Shown here: in pieces, positions 44,508 through 54,549 of the stretch
How the letters are laid out: the number at the start of each line of letters is the position of its first letter
Position numbering within the stretch: the first letter of the stretch is position 1
Source: Erodium maritimum
Lineage: Eukaryota; Streptophyta; Magnoliopsida; Geraniales; Geraniaceae
NCBI GenBank assembly: GCA_963921825.1
Contig: OY997596.1
Location: 32,355,932 to 32,419,931, forward strand
Direction: 5' to 3'
Length of the DNA: 64,000 bases
Translations under genes and position numbers: made by a program
Notes under the pieces: generated by a model
Databases searched by the model: none
What the model was told of the DNA's origin: nothing
Seen by the model: only the letters and a program-made list of their open reading frames with translations

Positions 44508-45495
44508 TGTCTCGGGTGGCCATGAGTGCCTTTGGGGTGTTGAACCTTGGGTGTTGATTGTGATTGCCTGAGGTTGGGGGCCCTCCTGACAATAAAGGGG
44601 TTCTGTGGTCGCGTGCGTGGGGGTTGGCTAGCCTTCCGAATGACCATCGGTAAAGTTGGGCATTCTTCTGCGACGAGGTTGGGGGCCCGCCTGACAATAA
44701 ATGGGTTCTGTGGTCGCGCGCGTGGGGGTTGGCTAGCCTTCCGACTAACCATCGGTAAAGTTGTGCATTCTTCGGCGATGGAGGGCAGCTCCCCTTCCGA
44801 CTAGCTATCGGAGAAGTATTGCGGAATATATCGCTAACATGTCGACCGCCTGGCCCGAGTGCGTTCGGGGAAAGTTGCATGGGGCAGGCTCGAGCCCAGC
44901 CGGTTACCAACCGGCACTGAGCAACTGGAGTGCGATCCTTTGTGATCTTGTTTGCCGTGTGCGATCCTTTGTGATCTTGGGTGTTGCGTGGTTATTAGTT
45001 GCGTTTTGGGTTGAGATCGTAACCGTTGTGTCGGGTCCACATTACGTGTCCAGGTTTGAGTTGGTTGGGGAAAGTAACAGTTTTCGTGTGACTGTCGGGT
45101 TACTTGAGTTTGGGGATAGTAGTCCCCGGTGTTTGGTTTGTTGTTGGTGTTTCCGGCATTTTCTGCTAGTATGTCGTAGTCAGTCTGGTATCCGTGGTGG
45201 TGAGCGAACGCTCACCCCTAGCTGCTTTTCCTACATGTACTAGTCGCGAGACGGACTAGGGGAACTCTCGAAGCTTGAAGAGCTGGGTGCGGGAGTCCGG
45301 GTTTCTTTTTGGGAGTCTAGCGACATACATGTTAATTTTGTCCGCTTGTTTTGGACGTACTTTTAAGTTGTAAAATATTATTTTGATTAACTAAATGGTG
45401 ATTTTAAGCGGTTTACTTAAAAAGGGTTTGAAAATTGTTTTATTGTTTCACCATTCGCGTTCCGGGTTCGGTTCTACCGAATTTGGGGCGTGACA

Positions 45496-45625
45496 GATGA
45501 TATGTGTAGACGGGAGAGAGGGCTTCATGCCGGTAGGTAGAACTCGTCGGACGGACACCGGAGGTGGGAGATCCGGCCGGCCAAAATTATGTACGAATAC
45601 TTGCGTTTCTACTGTCGTAGCTTCT
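45496..45625. repeat. repeat R, copy 2, right half
   Basis: GATGATATGTGTAGACGGGAG... matches 1374-1503 and completes the unit interrupted at 18994. Confidence 0.75.
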
Positions 45626-46055
45626 AAATGCAAGACACGACATGTAGAAAATTTTACCCATTCCAAAAAAACTCAATAATCATCCCCACCCCCACAATTA
45701 AAGTGAAATGATACGCGTGGTATAAATGTAAATTTTTAGCACACACCGGACGCTCATCGTCTCCAGCACACAACACAAAATCAAGGAGCATGTAAACATA
45801 AAAAGCTCGAAAGGAACATAGGTATTGTCCCTGTATAAGTAGCTCCAAGCATAACTAAAAATTGCGGGAAAGAAATCAAAGCTCTACTATTGGTTTGGTG
45901 GGTAGGAGATGGTTGGGCGAGCTTCAGCAACTAGCTCGGTCCATAATATATCTGGTACAAGTTCTTCAATCTCCACTCCTGCATTATGAGCAATCCAACA
46001 TAAGCCAATGATGGGTATAATACTACAACGACTCAACAAAAATATAAAAAAATCA
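45626..46055. other. unassigned interval
   Basis: AT-rich sequence with no coding match that I can defend. It lies between repeat R and the Athila/Tat-like relic. Confidence 0.3.
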
Positions 46056-48425
46056 CTAAAAGAAAAAGATAGAAACATCTGGGTTGCCTCTCGCCTCCTT
46101 GGCGGTGTGACAACAGTAAGAGTAGATTGCTGGATAACAAGCGGAAACGAGACATGACCAACAAATAGTAGTTGAAGTGGGCAACCAACACCCTCTAGTC
46201 TTCAGCTGCTTCCTCTTATCTGATCTAAGCATCATGTGACTCTTCCTTTTCTTCTTTTTGGTATTCTTCCCAGATAGTATTGAAGAAGACTCATCAACCA
46301 CTACAACTCCAGGAAGAACAATCCCACAAATAAGGCAGGGCACTACATGTACAAATGATATGCTCAATCGGGAGGACCACTTAGGATATCTCATGGAGAA
46401 GACTGTGCTAGTCTTCTCACTGCTCATAGTGACTGTTCTAGCCTTCACATCTATACATGTCAAAGTTTTCGTCAAGAAAGATCGACCCAATATAAGTGGT
46501 ACATGTGGGTTCTCGGGAAGTCCATAACCACATAATCAGCAGGAAACATGAGTCCTCCAACCCTCACCAAGAGTTGTCAGCCAGCTGTAGAGTAAAATTT
46601 GTAGGCTCTAGAGCACCCAACTTCAACCTCTTGTATAGAGATAATGGCATTAAACTAACACCTACTCATAGATCACATAGAGAGGTGATAACATCAGACT
46701 CTGCAAATAATACTAGGACTGTAAAATGCCCATGGTCTCGTTCCTTGTGTGGAACGGTACATCTAATAATGGAGCTACTGTCTAGACCCATAATAACACG
46801 CTTGCCATTCATATATGGGGTCTCCTTCTCTCTTTAGAGAAAGTTGTCTCTAAGAAGGGCTAGAGATGTCGGTGTCTGCTCTAACAGTCTAATCATGGGG
46901 ACATTAGCCTCTTTCTTCTTCATATAAGCCATAAAGGTCAAAAAATCCTTACTACACATCTTGGCATTGTCCCCTTTTCCTATGCTCTCACAACAATATT
47001 GGGATTACCATAGCCACCAGAACCACTGGAATCCACTACAAATATCCCTCTTCGGGGATCATCAACTATTGAAGTATCAATAGAGTCACTACCCTTCCCA
47101 ACGGGGTCCACAACATCATCAGATTTAACAGGAAATGAAACTACCGAGCTAACAATTCTGATATCATCAGCATATAAATCAATAGAAACATGCACACTAC
47201 CATCAATATCAACATATATGCAATCAGCTATAGGTCTGGCTAACACATGGAACGATGGATCAATATAATGTGAATCAAGCACGATAATACTCTCGTGCAG
47301 GTCAAAAGTGTGGTTAGAAAACACCTAAGTACTATAAGAAGCTATCTCGGCTAGCAACTTAGCATGATCCTTTTGAATTGGTAACCGATCCATCAACAAC
47401 TTATCTTTAAAATATCCCACGCGTCGACCTCATCTAGATCTGTAGCAGCCTGTCGAGCAACAATAATAAACTTACGTGTTGCATCGGTCCTAGCCATATA
47501 CTCATCAAGTGCTACTTGTGGGTCGTCCTCATCTAAGGAGTCTGACTCATATATTACCCTTTCCTCTATATTCTTCACATCAATCTTTAACATATCAATA
47601 GAGGAGTGCAGGCCATCATCAATAGACTTTATGGTAGCCTTTGTATTGGGCATATAAGCAACTAAGGCTACATAATCTTAATCCGAGAACTCTAACTCAT
47701 ACGGTGTCCACTCTTCGAGATCCTCCATAGCTATACCATCATGAAATGTAAGCGTGCATATATCCGCAACTCCATCGCAGAGAGATATGTCTGAATATGT
47801 ATCAATCTGCTCATTGTCGCAGTAGATGAGTAATAGCCATAGTCCTCACCGCTCAGAGCAGCTCCCTCAAAACTATTGCTCACTAAGTCGCAATCATAGT
47901 CATAATAGACTTCACCTGATGTCAACACCATAACTGGCTCGATACTTTGAACTTAGATGGATTGCAACTACATTGGATCCTCTAACATCTTTGGAGGCAC
48001 TTCAGGTGATTTACTTTGTCGGGTTCTTGAATTATGCTTAGATTGAATCATGATAGCCTCGATTTTTGTTGCTTGAGCTGATGTGAGTGCTACACATTGA
48101 TTTACTAAAGTCATAATCTCTTGAAGCCTTTATATTAGTTTGTCATTCTCCCTTTTCAAATCTCCAATTTTCAAATCTCCAATCCTTGCAACCTCAACTG
48201 AAGAATCTGGCCCTTTATATGTTTCTTGTTTGGACATACTCTTGGTGTAGTCGAGCAACATCCCCATAAAACACACACTCCTCCAAAAAGATATCACCTG
48301 AAAATAAGCACGGGAAAGAATGCAACTCAAAAGTAGATAGAACTAAAACACAAATAAAAGAACAGAAAAATGATCACAAACAATAGAACTAAAACACACA
48401 AAGAACAAAATAACTATAAAAAACT
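46056..48425 (-). pseudogene. Ty3/gypsy relic, Athila/Tat-like protease region
   Basis: Minus-strand text in several frames resembles the gag-protease junction of Athila/Tat elements. At about 46950-46830 is CSKDFLTFMAYMKKKEANVP. At 46700-46560 are FTVLVLFAESDVITSLCDL and LMPLSLYKRLKLGALEP, then FTLQLADNS. At about 46545-46430 is VGGLMFPADYVVMDF, then PLILGRSFLTKTLTCIDVK. CDL is the place of the D-L-G protease site of these lineages, and a TGA stop follows the leucine. The minus-strand pieces upstream (to about 48330) are acidic with no firm match. No RT, RNase H or integrase follows on this strand. The right side is cut by element C. Confidence 0.6.
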
Positions 48426-49089
48426 GATCACGCCATCCTTGGCCTCGATACACTACACCGGAACCATCCCCCGGTGCAAGTACCACTCCGGCTACGTCGT
48501 CTCTTGGAACACACAAAGTAGGGTATAACACACAGCACAAAGCCATTATTGGTCTCGGTATACCAACCAGACCATCTCAACATAACACACAGCCGGTCTA
48601 TCACTCACCCTATTATATCACAACCAAGGTTTCACGTTATCAAACATGGCACACTTGCCCACACATAGTCACATCATGCAACACTGAGTATAATCTTATT
48701 TGGACTCTCACACATCAGTTATAGTACACAGCACGCAATTCTAAGGCTCGACATGGCCCATCTACCAGCATGACAATTTCCCAAGAGAAGAAAGTGAGTA
48801 TAGCTAGTGAATCACATCCTATATGTTACTAAGTGTCACGCCCCAATTTCAGTAAAACTGAAATAAGGACGCGAACCCTTTTAAAACATAAAACACTTGA
48901 GACCTGATTTCATTAAATGCTTTAAAAGTACCATTTGTTCAACAAAATAATAAATACAGTTTAAAACACGTCCCAACAAGTGGACAAAAGTACAAGGTAT
49001 CCGTCACTAGACTCAAAAGACAACACCCGGACTCCGCTCCTAGATCCACAAGCTTCGAGAGCTCACCTAGTCCGTCCCACGAACAGTAC

Positions 49090-49127
49090 CTGTAGGAAAA
49101 GCAGCTAGGGGTGAGCGTTCGCTCACC
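49090..49127 (-). promoter_or_regulatory. dyad plus acceptor-like site, family D LTR
   Basis: GGTGAGCG-AA-CGCTCACC on the minus strand (49127-49110), then CCTAGCTGCTTTTCCTACAG ending at 49090. It is nearly the same as the element B version. Confidence 0.45.
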
Positions 49128-49492
49128 ACCACGGATAACAGACTGACTACGGCATAATTAGCAGACAATGCCGGTAACACCAAAACTAAACCCAACACCG
49201 GGAATACCATCCTCAAACCCAAGCAACTTAACTGACACACAACCCGTTACCTTCCTTGACCAACTCAACACTTTGACACGTAAAGTAGACCCGACACAAA
49301 GATCACGACCTCTCCCAAGGACTCGAAAGAAACTACGTAACACCAAACAAGATCACAAAGGATCGTACACCAAACAAGATCACAAAGGATCACAAACCAG
49401 CTGCTCAGTAACCTCCCTCACCAGACTCAACTTCAAACTCGTCAAGTAAAATCTACACAACCAACAATGACCTTTCCCCAAAGACACGAACC

Positions 49493-49718
49493 CGGATCAG
49501 GCTAGCCGAAGAATGCTCAGAACCTGCCGAGCCTCGTACACGGATCAGGCCAGCCGAAGAATGCTCGTAACCTGCCGGGACCCGGTCACGGATCAGGCTA
49601 GCCGAAGAATGCTCATAACCTCTCAGGATACGGACACGGAAAAGGCTAGCCGAAGAATGCTCAAAACCTGTCGAGGCTCGAGTTTGGTCAGGCCAGCCGA
49701 AGAATGCTCGTAACCTGC
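49493..49718. repeat. 48-bp tandem repeat in the family D LTR
   Basis: Five units of CGGATCAGGCTAGCCGAAGA plus ATGCTCATAACCTG type, the last one short. Unit length is a multiple of three, so long frames cross it on both strands. Confidence 0.85.
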
Positions 49719-49859
49719 CAAAATCCACACCACTCCCCGACACACAGTCGGGTCGGGCAAACACAACCACAAACACAAGCAAGCTCAACAAACAGGCACT
49801 CAAGGCCACTCAAGACACCTCAACAGTCAACCTCGGACTCAACAGCCCCCACAGGCACT

Positions 49860-50240
49860 CACGGCCTCCCAAGACGCCAAAATGACAATACGGGCTCTCA
49901 TGGCCACCCAAGACTCAGCAATAACCAACACGGCTCTCAAGGCCACCCAAACTCGACAATGACCAACACGGGCTCTCAAGGCCACCCAAACTCAACAACA
50001 ATTAACACGGGCTCTCGAGGCCACCCAAACTCAACAACAATTAACACGGGCTCTCGAGGCCACCCAAACTCAACAACAATTAACACGGGCTCTCAAGGCC
50101 ACTCAAACTCAACAATAATTAACACGGGCTCTCAAGGCCACCCAAACTCAACAATAATTAACACGGGCTCTCAAGGCCACCAAAACTCAACAATAATTAA
50201 CACGGGCTCTCAAGGCCACCCAAACCCAACAACAAATAAC
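49860..50240. repeat. 39-bp tandem repeat in the family D LTR
   Basis: About nine units built on CACGGGCTCTCAAGGCCACC followed by CAAACTCAACAATAATTAA. On the minus strand the core is GGGTGGCCTTGAGAGCC, close to the GGGTGGCCATGAGTGCC core of the 56-bp array of element B. Confidence 0.85.
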
Positions 50241-51479
50241 GCACAACAACCTCCGGCATAAACTATGCCTCCAACAGTCCTAAGATCGCTAGTTTCACAA
50301 ACAACCTCCGGGCATGGTCATATGCCTCCAGTACTCCTAATATCAACAAGTTCACGAACAACCTCCGGGCATGGTCACATGCCTCCAGTAAATCAATTAA
50401 CGCTAAGTTCTCTACTCCTACGACACTACTAAGAGTCACATGCCTTTCCAATAATCACTAAGTTCCCGTAACATGCTTTTCTGATAAACGCTACAATCCC
50501 GTATCATGTTTTTCTAACAATTACCAAGTTCTCGTAGCATGCTTTTCTAATATTTAAATAAACCTATTCAACCCACGACACCCCGGTGTCACATGCAATT
50601 CCACTGTTAACTTTCCCTAGTTAGGGCCGAGATCCTGCTACTTTTCCCTACCTCAGCCGACGAGCACCCGCTACGCTTCCTAGCTGCTGACGTTCTGGCT
50701 CGCTACCTTCGGGCTTCTCTTCGATCGAAGCCGGACGCTAAGGATAACACGAAAGCCATAAATTAAACCCGGTTCCACCGTTAAGTTAAAGATTACGATT
50801 TGCCCAGTTTAAATCCGACATTTGTCTTTTAAACTCGAGCGGGCTAAAAGCGGGGTCACGGCGAATCGGGTTTGGGTACCCGAGCACCGAAACCGTTGCA
50901 TGCGAGGCACGGTCCCAATGCACGAATCCCGAGGTCCGATTCAGCGGTCCGCTTTTGTTCCTTTTTAAACCCAAATAGCAGTCCATGTTAACTAGAGTTC
51001 CAGATTCATTCAACTGCTCAAATTCCGTTTTAAATCAGTTTAACGTCTAGTTTAAACGTTCAGGTTCCCAACTCAAACCAGTTTCGATCCAATAATCCTA
51101 ACAAGAAAACCTTTTGCTCGACTCTGGTTTCGTTTCCTTTTTGATTAAAACCGTTTTATTTCCAAAGTTGATCCTCGTTTTTAAACCCCTTTTTCTTTGA
51201 AAAGATAGATTAAACCTTCGTTTCGGGTTGCTTCTAAACCAATTTCTTTTCGATTTAAAACCCTTGATTTTGATCCAACCAAAATCCGATTCACAGGTTT
51301 TCTGTTTCAAATCCGTCTAGATCGATAACCATTTTTTTCGTCCGAATTACAAACATCGAATTTTTTATTTCACAACTCGTTTTATTTCTTTCACCGAAAT
51401 TTTCATTACAACTTGTCGTTTTCAACAAAAACCCAGAACCATCGGGACAAAACACAGAAACTAACAAGACGAACGATAC

Positions 51480-52140
51480 AGAAAAATAAACCGGCCGCCG
51501 GCGAAGACGTCGCCGGCGACTAAACCCCCAGGCACGAACCTCACGTGGAGGGAAGGACGGCTGGGCGGTGCACGGCGGCGGTGCACGGCGGGGACCTTCC
51601 TCGCCTCAGATCTGGCCCGTACGGCCAGGGTTTCGCCGGAATCACGACGTCCCGGGCTCTGCCGAACTCTCCGGCGACGGGGCGTTGCCGGCGCGCTTGC
51701 TTCCGGAACAGCGCAGGACGGCGAGGGTTTCGCCGGAAACGAACCCGCAAGGAGACAGGGTCGGAGAGAAACGGAGGAGACGGCGGCGGTGGTCTCGGGT
51801 GGCGACTGGTGCGTAGAGAGAGGGGTCGGAGGCGAAACAGGAGGAGACGGCGGTGGTGGCGTGAGAGGAGTGGCCGGAGATGGAGGGGCTCGGTGAGGGA
51901 CGGCCATGCTCGGGATCTGAGAGGGATGTGGAAGAGGGGGTCGACGGCGGTGGCTACGGGTGTGGGAGGGCGGTGGCCGGACGGAGAAGGAAGGGAGACG
52001 GGGGGGCGTGGGGACGAGGGAGCTGGTCGCCGGAGAGGATGAACATGGGAGAGGGAGGATCGGGTCGGCGAGGGTTCGGCAGAGAGGGGGGAATCGAAGA
52101 AGACGAAGCAGAAGGAGAGGGTAGGAGGCTGCGTTGACAA
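51480..52140 (-). other. GC-rich block in the family D LTR
   Basis: A strongly GC-rich stretch that keeps long frames open on both strands (199 codons on minus, 165 on plus), rich in Pro/Arg/Ser or Gly/Arg. On the minus strand it lies just downstream of a TATA-like signal, so it may be the transcribed 5' region of the LTR. I do not accept it as a gene. Confidence 0.45.
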
Positions 52141-52143
52141 GAA

Positions 52144-52178
52144 ATTAGGGTTTTACCCTAATTTCGTGCTTAAATAGC
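52144..52178 (-). promoter_or_regulatory. TATA-like box and telomere-motif dyad in the family D LTR
   Basis: On the minus strand GCTATTTAAGCAC (52178-52166) is followed by ATTAGGGTAAAACCCTAAT (about 52162-52144), an inverted repeat of the TTAGGG/CCCTAA motif. AAACCCTAA (telo-box) lies near start sites of many plant growth genes. Spacing of about 25 bases from the TATA-like box would place initiation close to this dyad. Confidence 0.45.
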
Positions 52179-52332
52179 ACGGGCCTCTCGACCCAACAGC
52201 TGGTTCAGCTGGGTCAGTCCTGGCTGGGCCTGCGGTTCTGGTCGGGTCTGACCGGCACAATTTTTTTTTTCTAACCTCGACGTTATTATTTAATAATTTA
52301 AACGTTAAAATTTCCTCGGTCTTTACACTAAG

Positions 52333-52684
52333 ACTGGTCCGGTATTTAGTAATCGAAAGCGGCTATTCTAGTGAATCACATCCTATATGCCAACTAGGAC
52401 CTTTCCGTTTATTATTTTTCCCTAATCATGCATGCTAGTAACTTTCTGTAATTAAAACAGTATCCGTTACTTTCCCTACCTCAAGACAGTAACAACAGTT
52501 ACGTCTCCTAGCTGCTGACGTCCTGGCCTAACTCCGGTCTTCTCGGGCGAAGTCCGCGAAGTCCAAGTCTGGGTTTTAATAGTTAAAAAGTCCATTCAGT
52601 CCCGATAAGTCCAAAGTCCTCGGATTAGTCCAAAACGTCCTTTAAATAACAAATTTTAAGTCAAATAAATAAATAAATTATTTA
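52333..52684. other. element C LTR text after solo D
   Basis: Noncoding LTR sequence matching about 59954-60300, with the B/D-like phrase CTCCTAGCTGCTGACGTCCTGGCC at about 52506. Confidence 0.6.
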
Positions 52685-52689
52685 ATTAA

Positions 52690-52870
52690 GTCTGTCCGAC
52701 CCGGATCCGAGAGCCAGACTCGGATCCGATCCGGTCCAGAACCCATACCCGATCGGACCCAGATCCGACCCGGACCCGGCTCCAGACCCGAGTCAGACAC
52801 GATCCAGACCCGGTCCAACCCGAGTCCAGACACGGACCAACCCGAGTCCAGACCCGGTCCTTAGATTTGG
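52690..52870. repeat. CCCGGATCCGAC-type minisatellite in the element C 3' LTR
   Basis: Degenerate 10-13 bp units around GACCCGGATCC and CCAGACCCG. The counterpart in the 5' LTR is at about 60305-60475. Confidence 0.65.
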
Positions 52871-53629
52871 GCCTGGCCCAAGGTCCGTTTAGATCTGGCC
52901 CGAGTCTCTCGTCCTGGCCCAAGATGATCCGGCCCAATGCTTAGTCTGGCCCTAGCCTGCTCAGGCTCGAGACCGAGCTTGTTCCAACTCTAGCGAGCCA
53001 GAGTTGCTCCGGCCGTCTCCTTACAGCGGCGACGATACCCAGGACCCTCGTGGCGCGCCAGTGATGCTCGGAAAGAGACGGCGGTGCTCGGGCCGTGGGT
53101 GGACAAGGGCGGAGGTCACAGGCGCAGCGTCAAAACCATTCCCGTCTCAGATCTGACAAAGACGAAGGGTCTCCGACGTCGTTCCGACCGTAAACGCTCG
53201 AATCGAGCTCTGGGACACGCAATTTCAGTCGAGGCGAGGTCGGGAAAGGAGGAAGAAGGGGCGAAGGGCACGAACCGTGCGAGGTCGAGCTCGGGAACCT
53301 CCAATCAGAGCGTTCTCCGGCGAGCTCGCGTAGATTCTGGTGGTGATGGGTTCGAATCGAACTCGTGGAGAAGGTGAGGGCGAGGTGTGGGTGGTGGCGA
53401 GGCTCGGTGGTGAGAGAGAGGGAGGAGATCGAGAGGGAGAGAGCGAGAGCGAGAGGGATCTGGAGGAGAGGAATCGTCTCAAAAACCGTGCGGCGTGAGG
53501 TAGAAGACGAAGAGGGTTAGGATTCTGAGTGGGCCGCGCGCGTCTTGGGCTTGGTCTTCGTGTGCGGGCCTGAGGTGCGTCTCTGATTGGGCACAAGGTT
53601 GGCACAATCTCCAACTCAGTCCAAAACTC

Positions 53630-54549
53630 TTGGAAAACATTATGCACGTTCCCCAGCTGCGTTGGCAATCCAAGCCGATAGGCAACCGTTCCAACTCTGC
53701 CATGGTTGAACCGTACTAGTCCCCTATTCGGGCTCACCTTCGGGAACACATGATCACCAACTGAAATCTCAAGAGGTCGGCGCCGTCTATCAACGTAACT
53801 CTTCTGACGGCTCTGCGCGGTCCTCAACCGATCCCGAATCAACGCGACCTTCTCGGTCGTCTCCCGGACGATCTCCGGACCAAGTAGGCTCCGGTCTCCC
53901 ACCTCTGCCCAATACACGGGCGATCTACACGGCGTACCAACAACGCCTCAAACGATGTCATCCCAATACTGGCCTGGAAGCTATTGTTGTAGGCAAACTC
54001 CGCTAACGGTAGGTGGTCCTCCTATGACCCCTGAAAGTCCAACACACATGCTCGCAGCATGTACTCTAATATCTGGATGGTGCGCTCTGACTGACCGTCA
54101 GTCTGTGGGTGATATGTTGTGCTAAGCAAGACATCGGTCTCCAACTCCTTCTGTAAGCTCTCCCAGAATCTGGAGGTGAAACCAGGATGTCGATCGGACA
54201 AAATCGATACTGGCACCCCGTGAAGGTGGATAATCTCTCGGACATATAACCGACTCAAGGTATCGACTGTATCCGTTATCCTCATAGCCCAGAAGTGTGC
54301 CGATTTGGTCACTCGATCAACCACTACCCATATTGCGTCGTGCCCTCTCGGCGACCTTGGCAAGCCACTCACGAAGTCCATCGTGACGTGCTCCCACTTC
54401 CACTCCGCAATCGGCAACGGCTGTAGCAAGCCGGCGGGACGCTGATGCTCGACCTTCACCTGCTGACAAGTGAGGCACCTCGAAACAAACTCTGCAACAG
54501 CTCTACGCATCCCGCTCCACCAGAACCGCCGTCTGATGTCCTGATACAT
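53630..54549 (-). pseudogene. element C integrase, truncated
   Basis: The minus strand at 54549-54022 encodes MYQDIRRRFWWSGMRRAVAE and CLTCQQVK (end of the zinc domain). The core follows with VTMDFVSGLPRS, ILSDRHPGFTSRFW and [17 protein letters not shown], so the D, D and E positions are present. A TAG-type break at about 54025 precedes the next block (53917-53630): [49 protein letters not shown]. At that point it runs into LTR text. The GPF module is shortened and the chromodomain is absent. Related to the element A integrase. Confidence 0.8.

Larger units (their letters stand above)
18995..45495 (+). mobile_element. element B: internally deleted Ty3/gypsy element, 26.5 kb with nested copia insertions
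   Basis: An LTR element related to A, with 5' LTR 18995-32309 and 3' LTR 34551-45495. Each LTR is about 3.2 kb once the nested insertions are removed. The internal region is only 2.2 kb. It keeps the primer site, a long leader and pol scraps, so it is a deletion derivative that could not encode its own enzymes. It starts TGTAAGAACC and ends GTGACA. Comparison with repeat R copy 1 (1178-1503) gives the empty site. The flanking bases GATAT and GATGA are an imperfect duplication. The 3' LTR has lost its true start. Confidence 0.85.
34551..45495 (+). repeat. element B 3' LTR (start rearranged; split by copia-2)
   Basis: LTR pieces are 34551-36770 and 44508-45495. The true LTR start and purine tract are missing: coding text ends at about 34550 and is followed by 27 bases (34551-34577) that are the reverse complement, with three mismatches, of 19012-19038 in the 5' LTR. 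Normal LTR text resumes at about 34582. It ends TTTGGGGCGTGACA at 45495. The purine tract is at 35042-35125, and the 107-bp repeats are at 44574-44800. Confidence 0.82.
48834..52327 (-). mobile_element. solo LTR of family D, 3.5 kb, inserted in the element C 3' LTR
   Basis: Plus-strand text begins TGTCACGCCCC and ends GGTCTTTACA; as an LTR it reads TGTAAAGACC to GGGGCGTGACA on the minus strand. The flanks CTAAG at 48829-48833 and 52328-52332 form a perfect duplication. The uninterrupted site is at about 59950 (TATATGTTACTAAGACTCG). The sequence is related to element B LTRs: the same dyad near the 3' end and a similar GGTGGCC repeat core. Internal landmarks are listed separately. Confidence 0.93.
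48426..53629 (-). repeat. element C 3' LTR, truncated and split by solo LTR D
   Basis: LTR text occupies 48426-48833 and 52333-53629, matching 59548-59953 and about 59954-61240 of the 5' LTR (GATCACGCCATCCTTGGCC start, TAATCGAAAGCGG after the solo insertion). The left end is cut where it meets the Athila/Tat-like relic. Confidence 0.85.

Noticed and set aside
44405-45243. ORFs of 115, 144 and 160 codons in the element B 3' LTR
   Set aside because: They run over the 107-bp tandem units and the copia boundary and have no domain.
49704-50261. Plus-strand ORF of 185 codons with a repeated NTGSQGHPN-like peptide
   Set aside because: It is the translation of the 39-bp LTR array; a unit length divisible by three keeps any frame open.
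51541-52140. Minus-strand ORF of 199 codons (and overlapping plus-strand ORF of 165)
   Set aside because: Both lie in the GC-rich block of a solo LTR, are of low complexity, and are open on both strands as GC-rich DNA tends to be. No domain recognised.
53225-53917. Minus-strand ORF of 230 codons
   Set aside because: Real only in its first third (integrase tail); the rest is LTR text joined by a deletion, so it is a chimera and not a gene.
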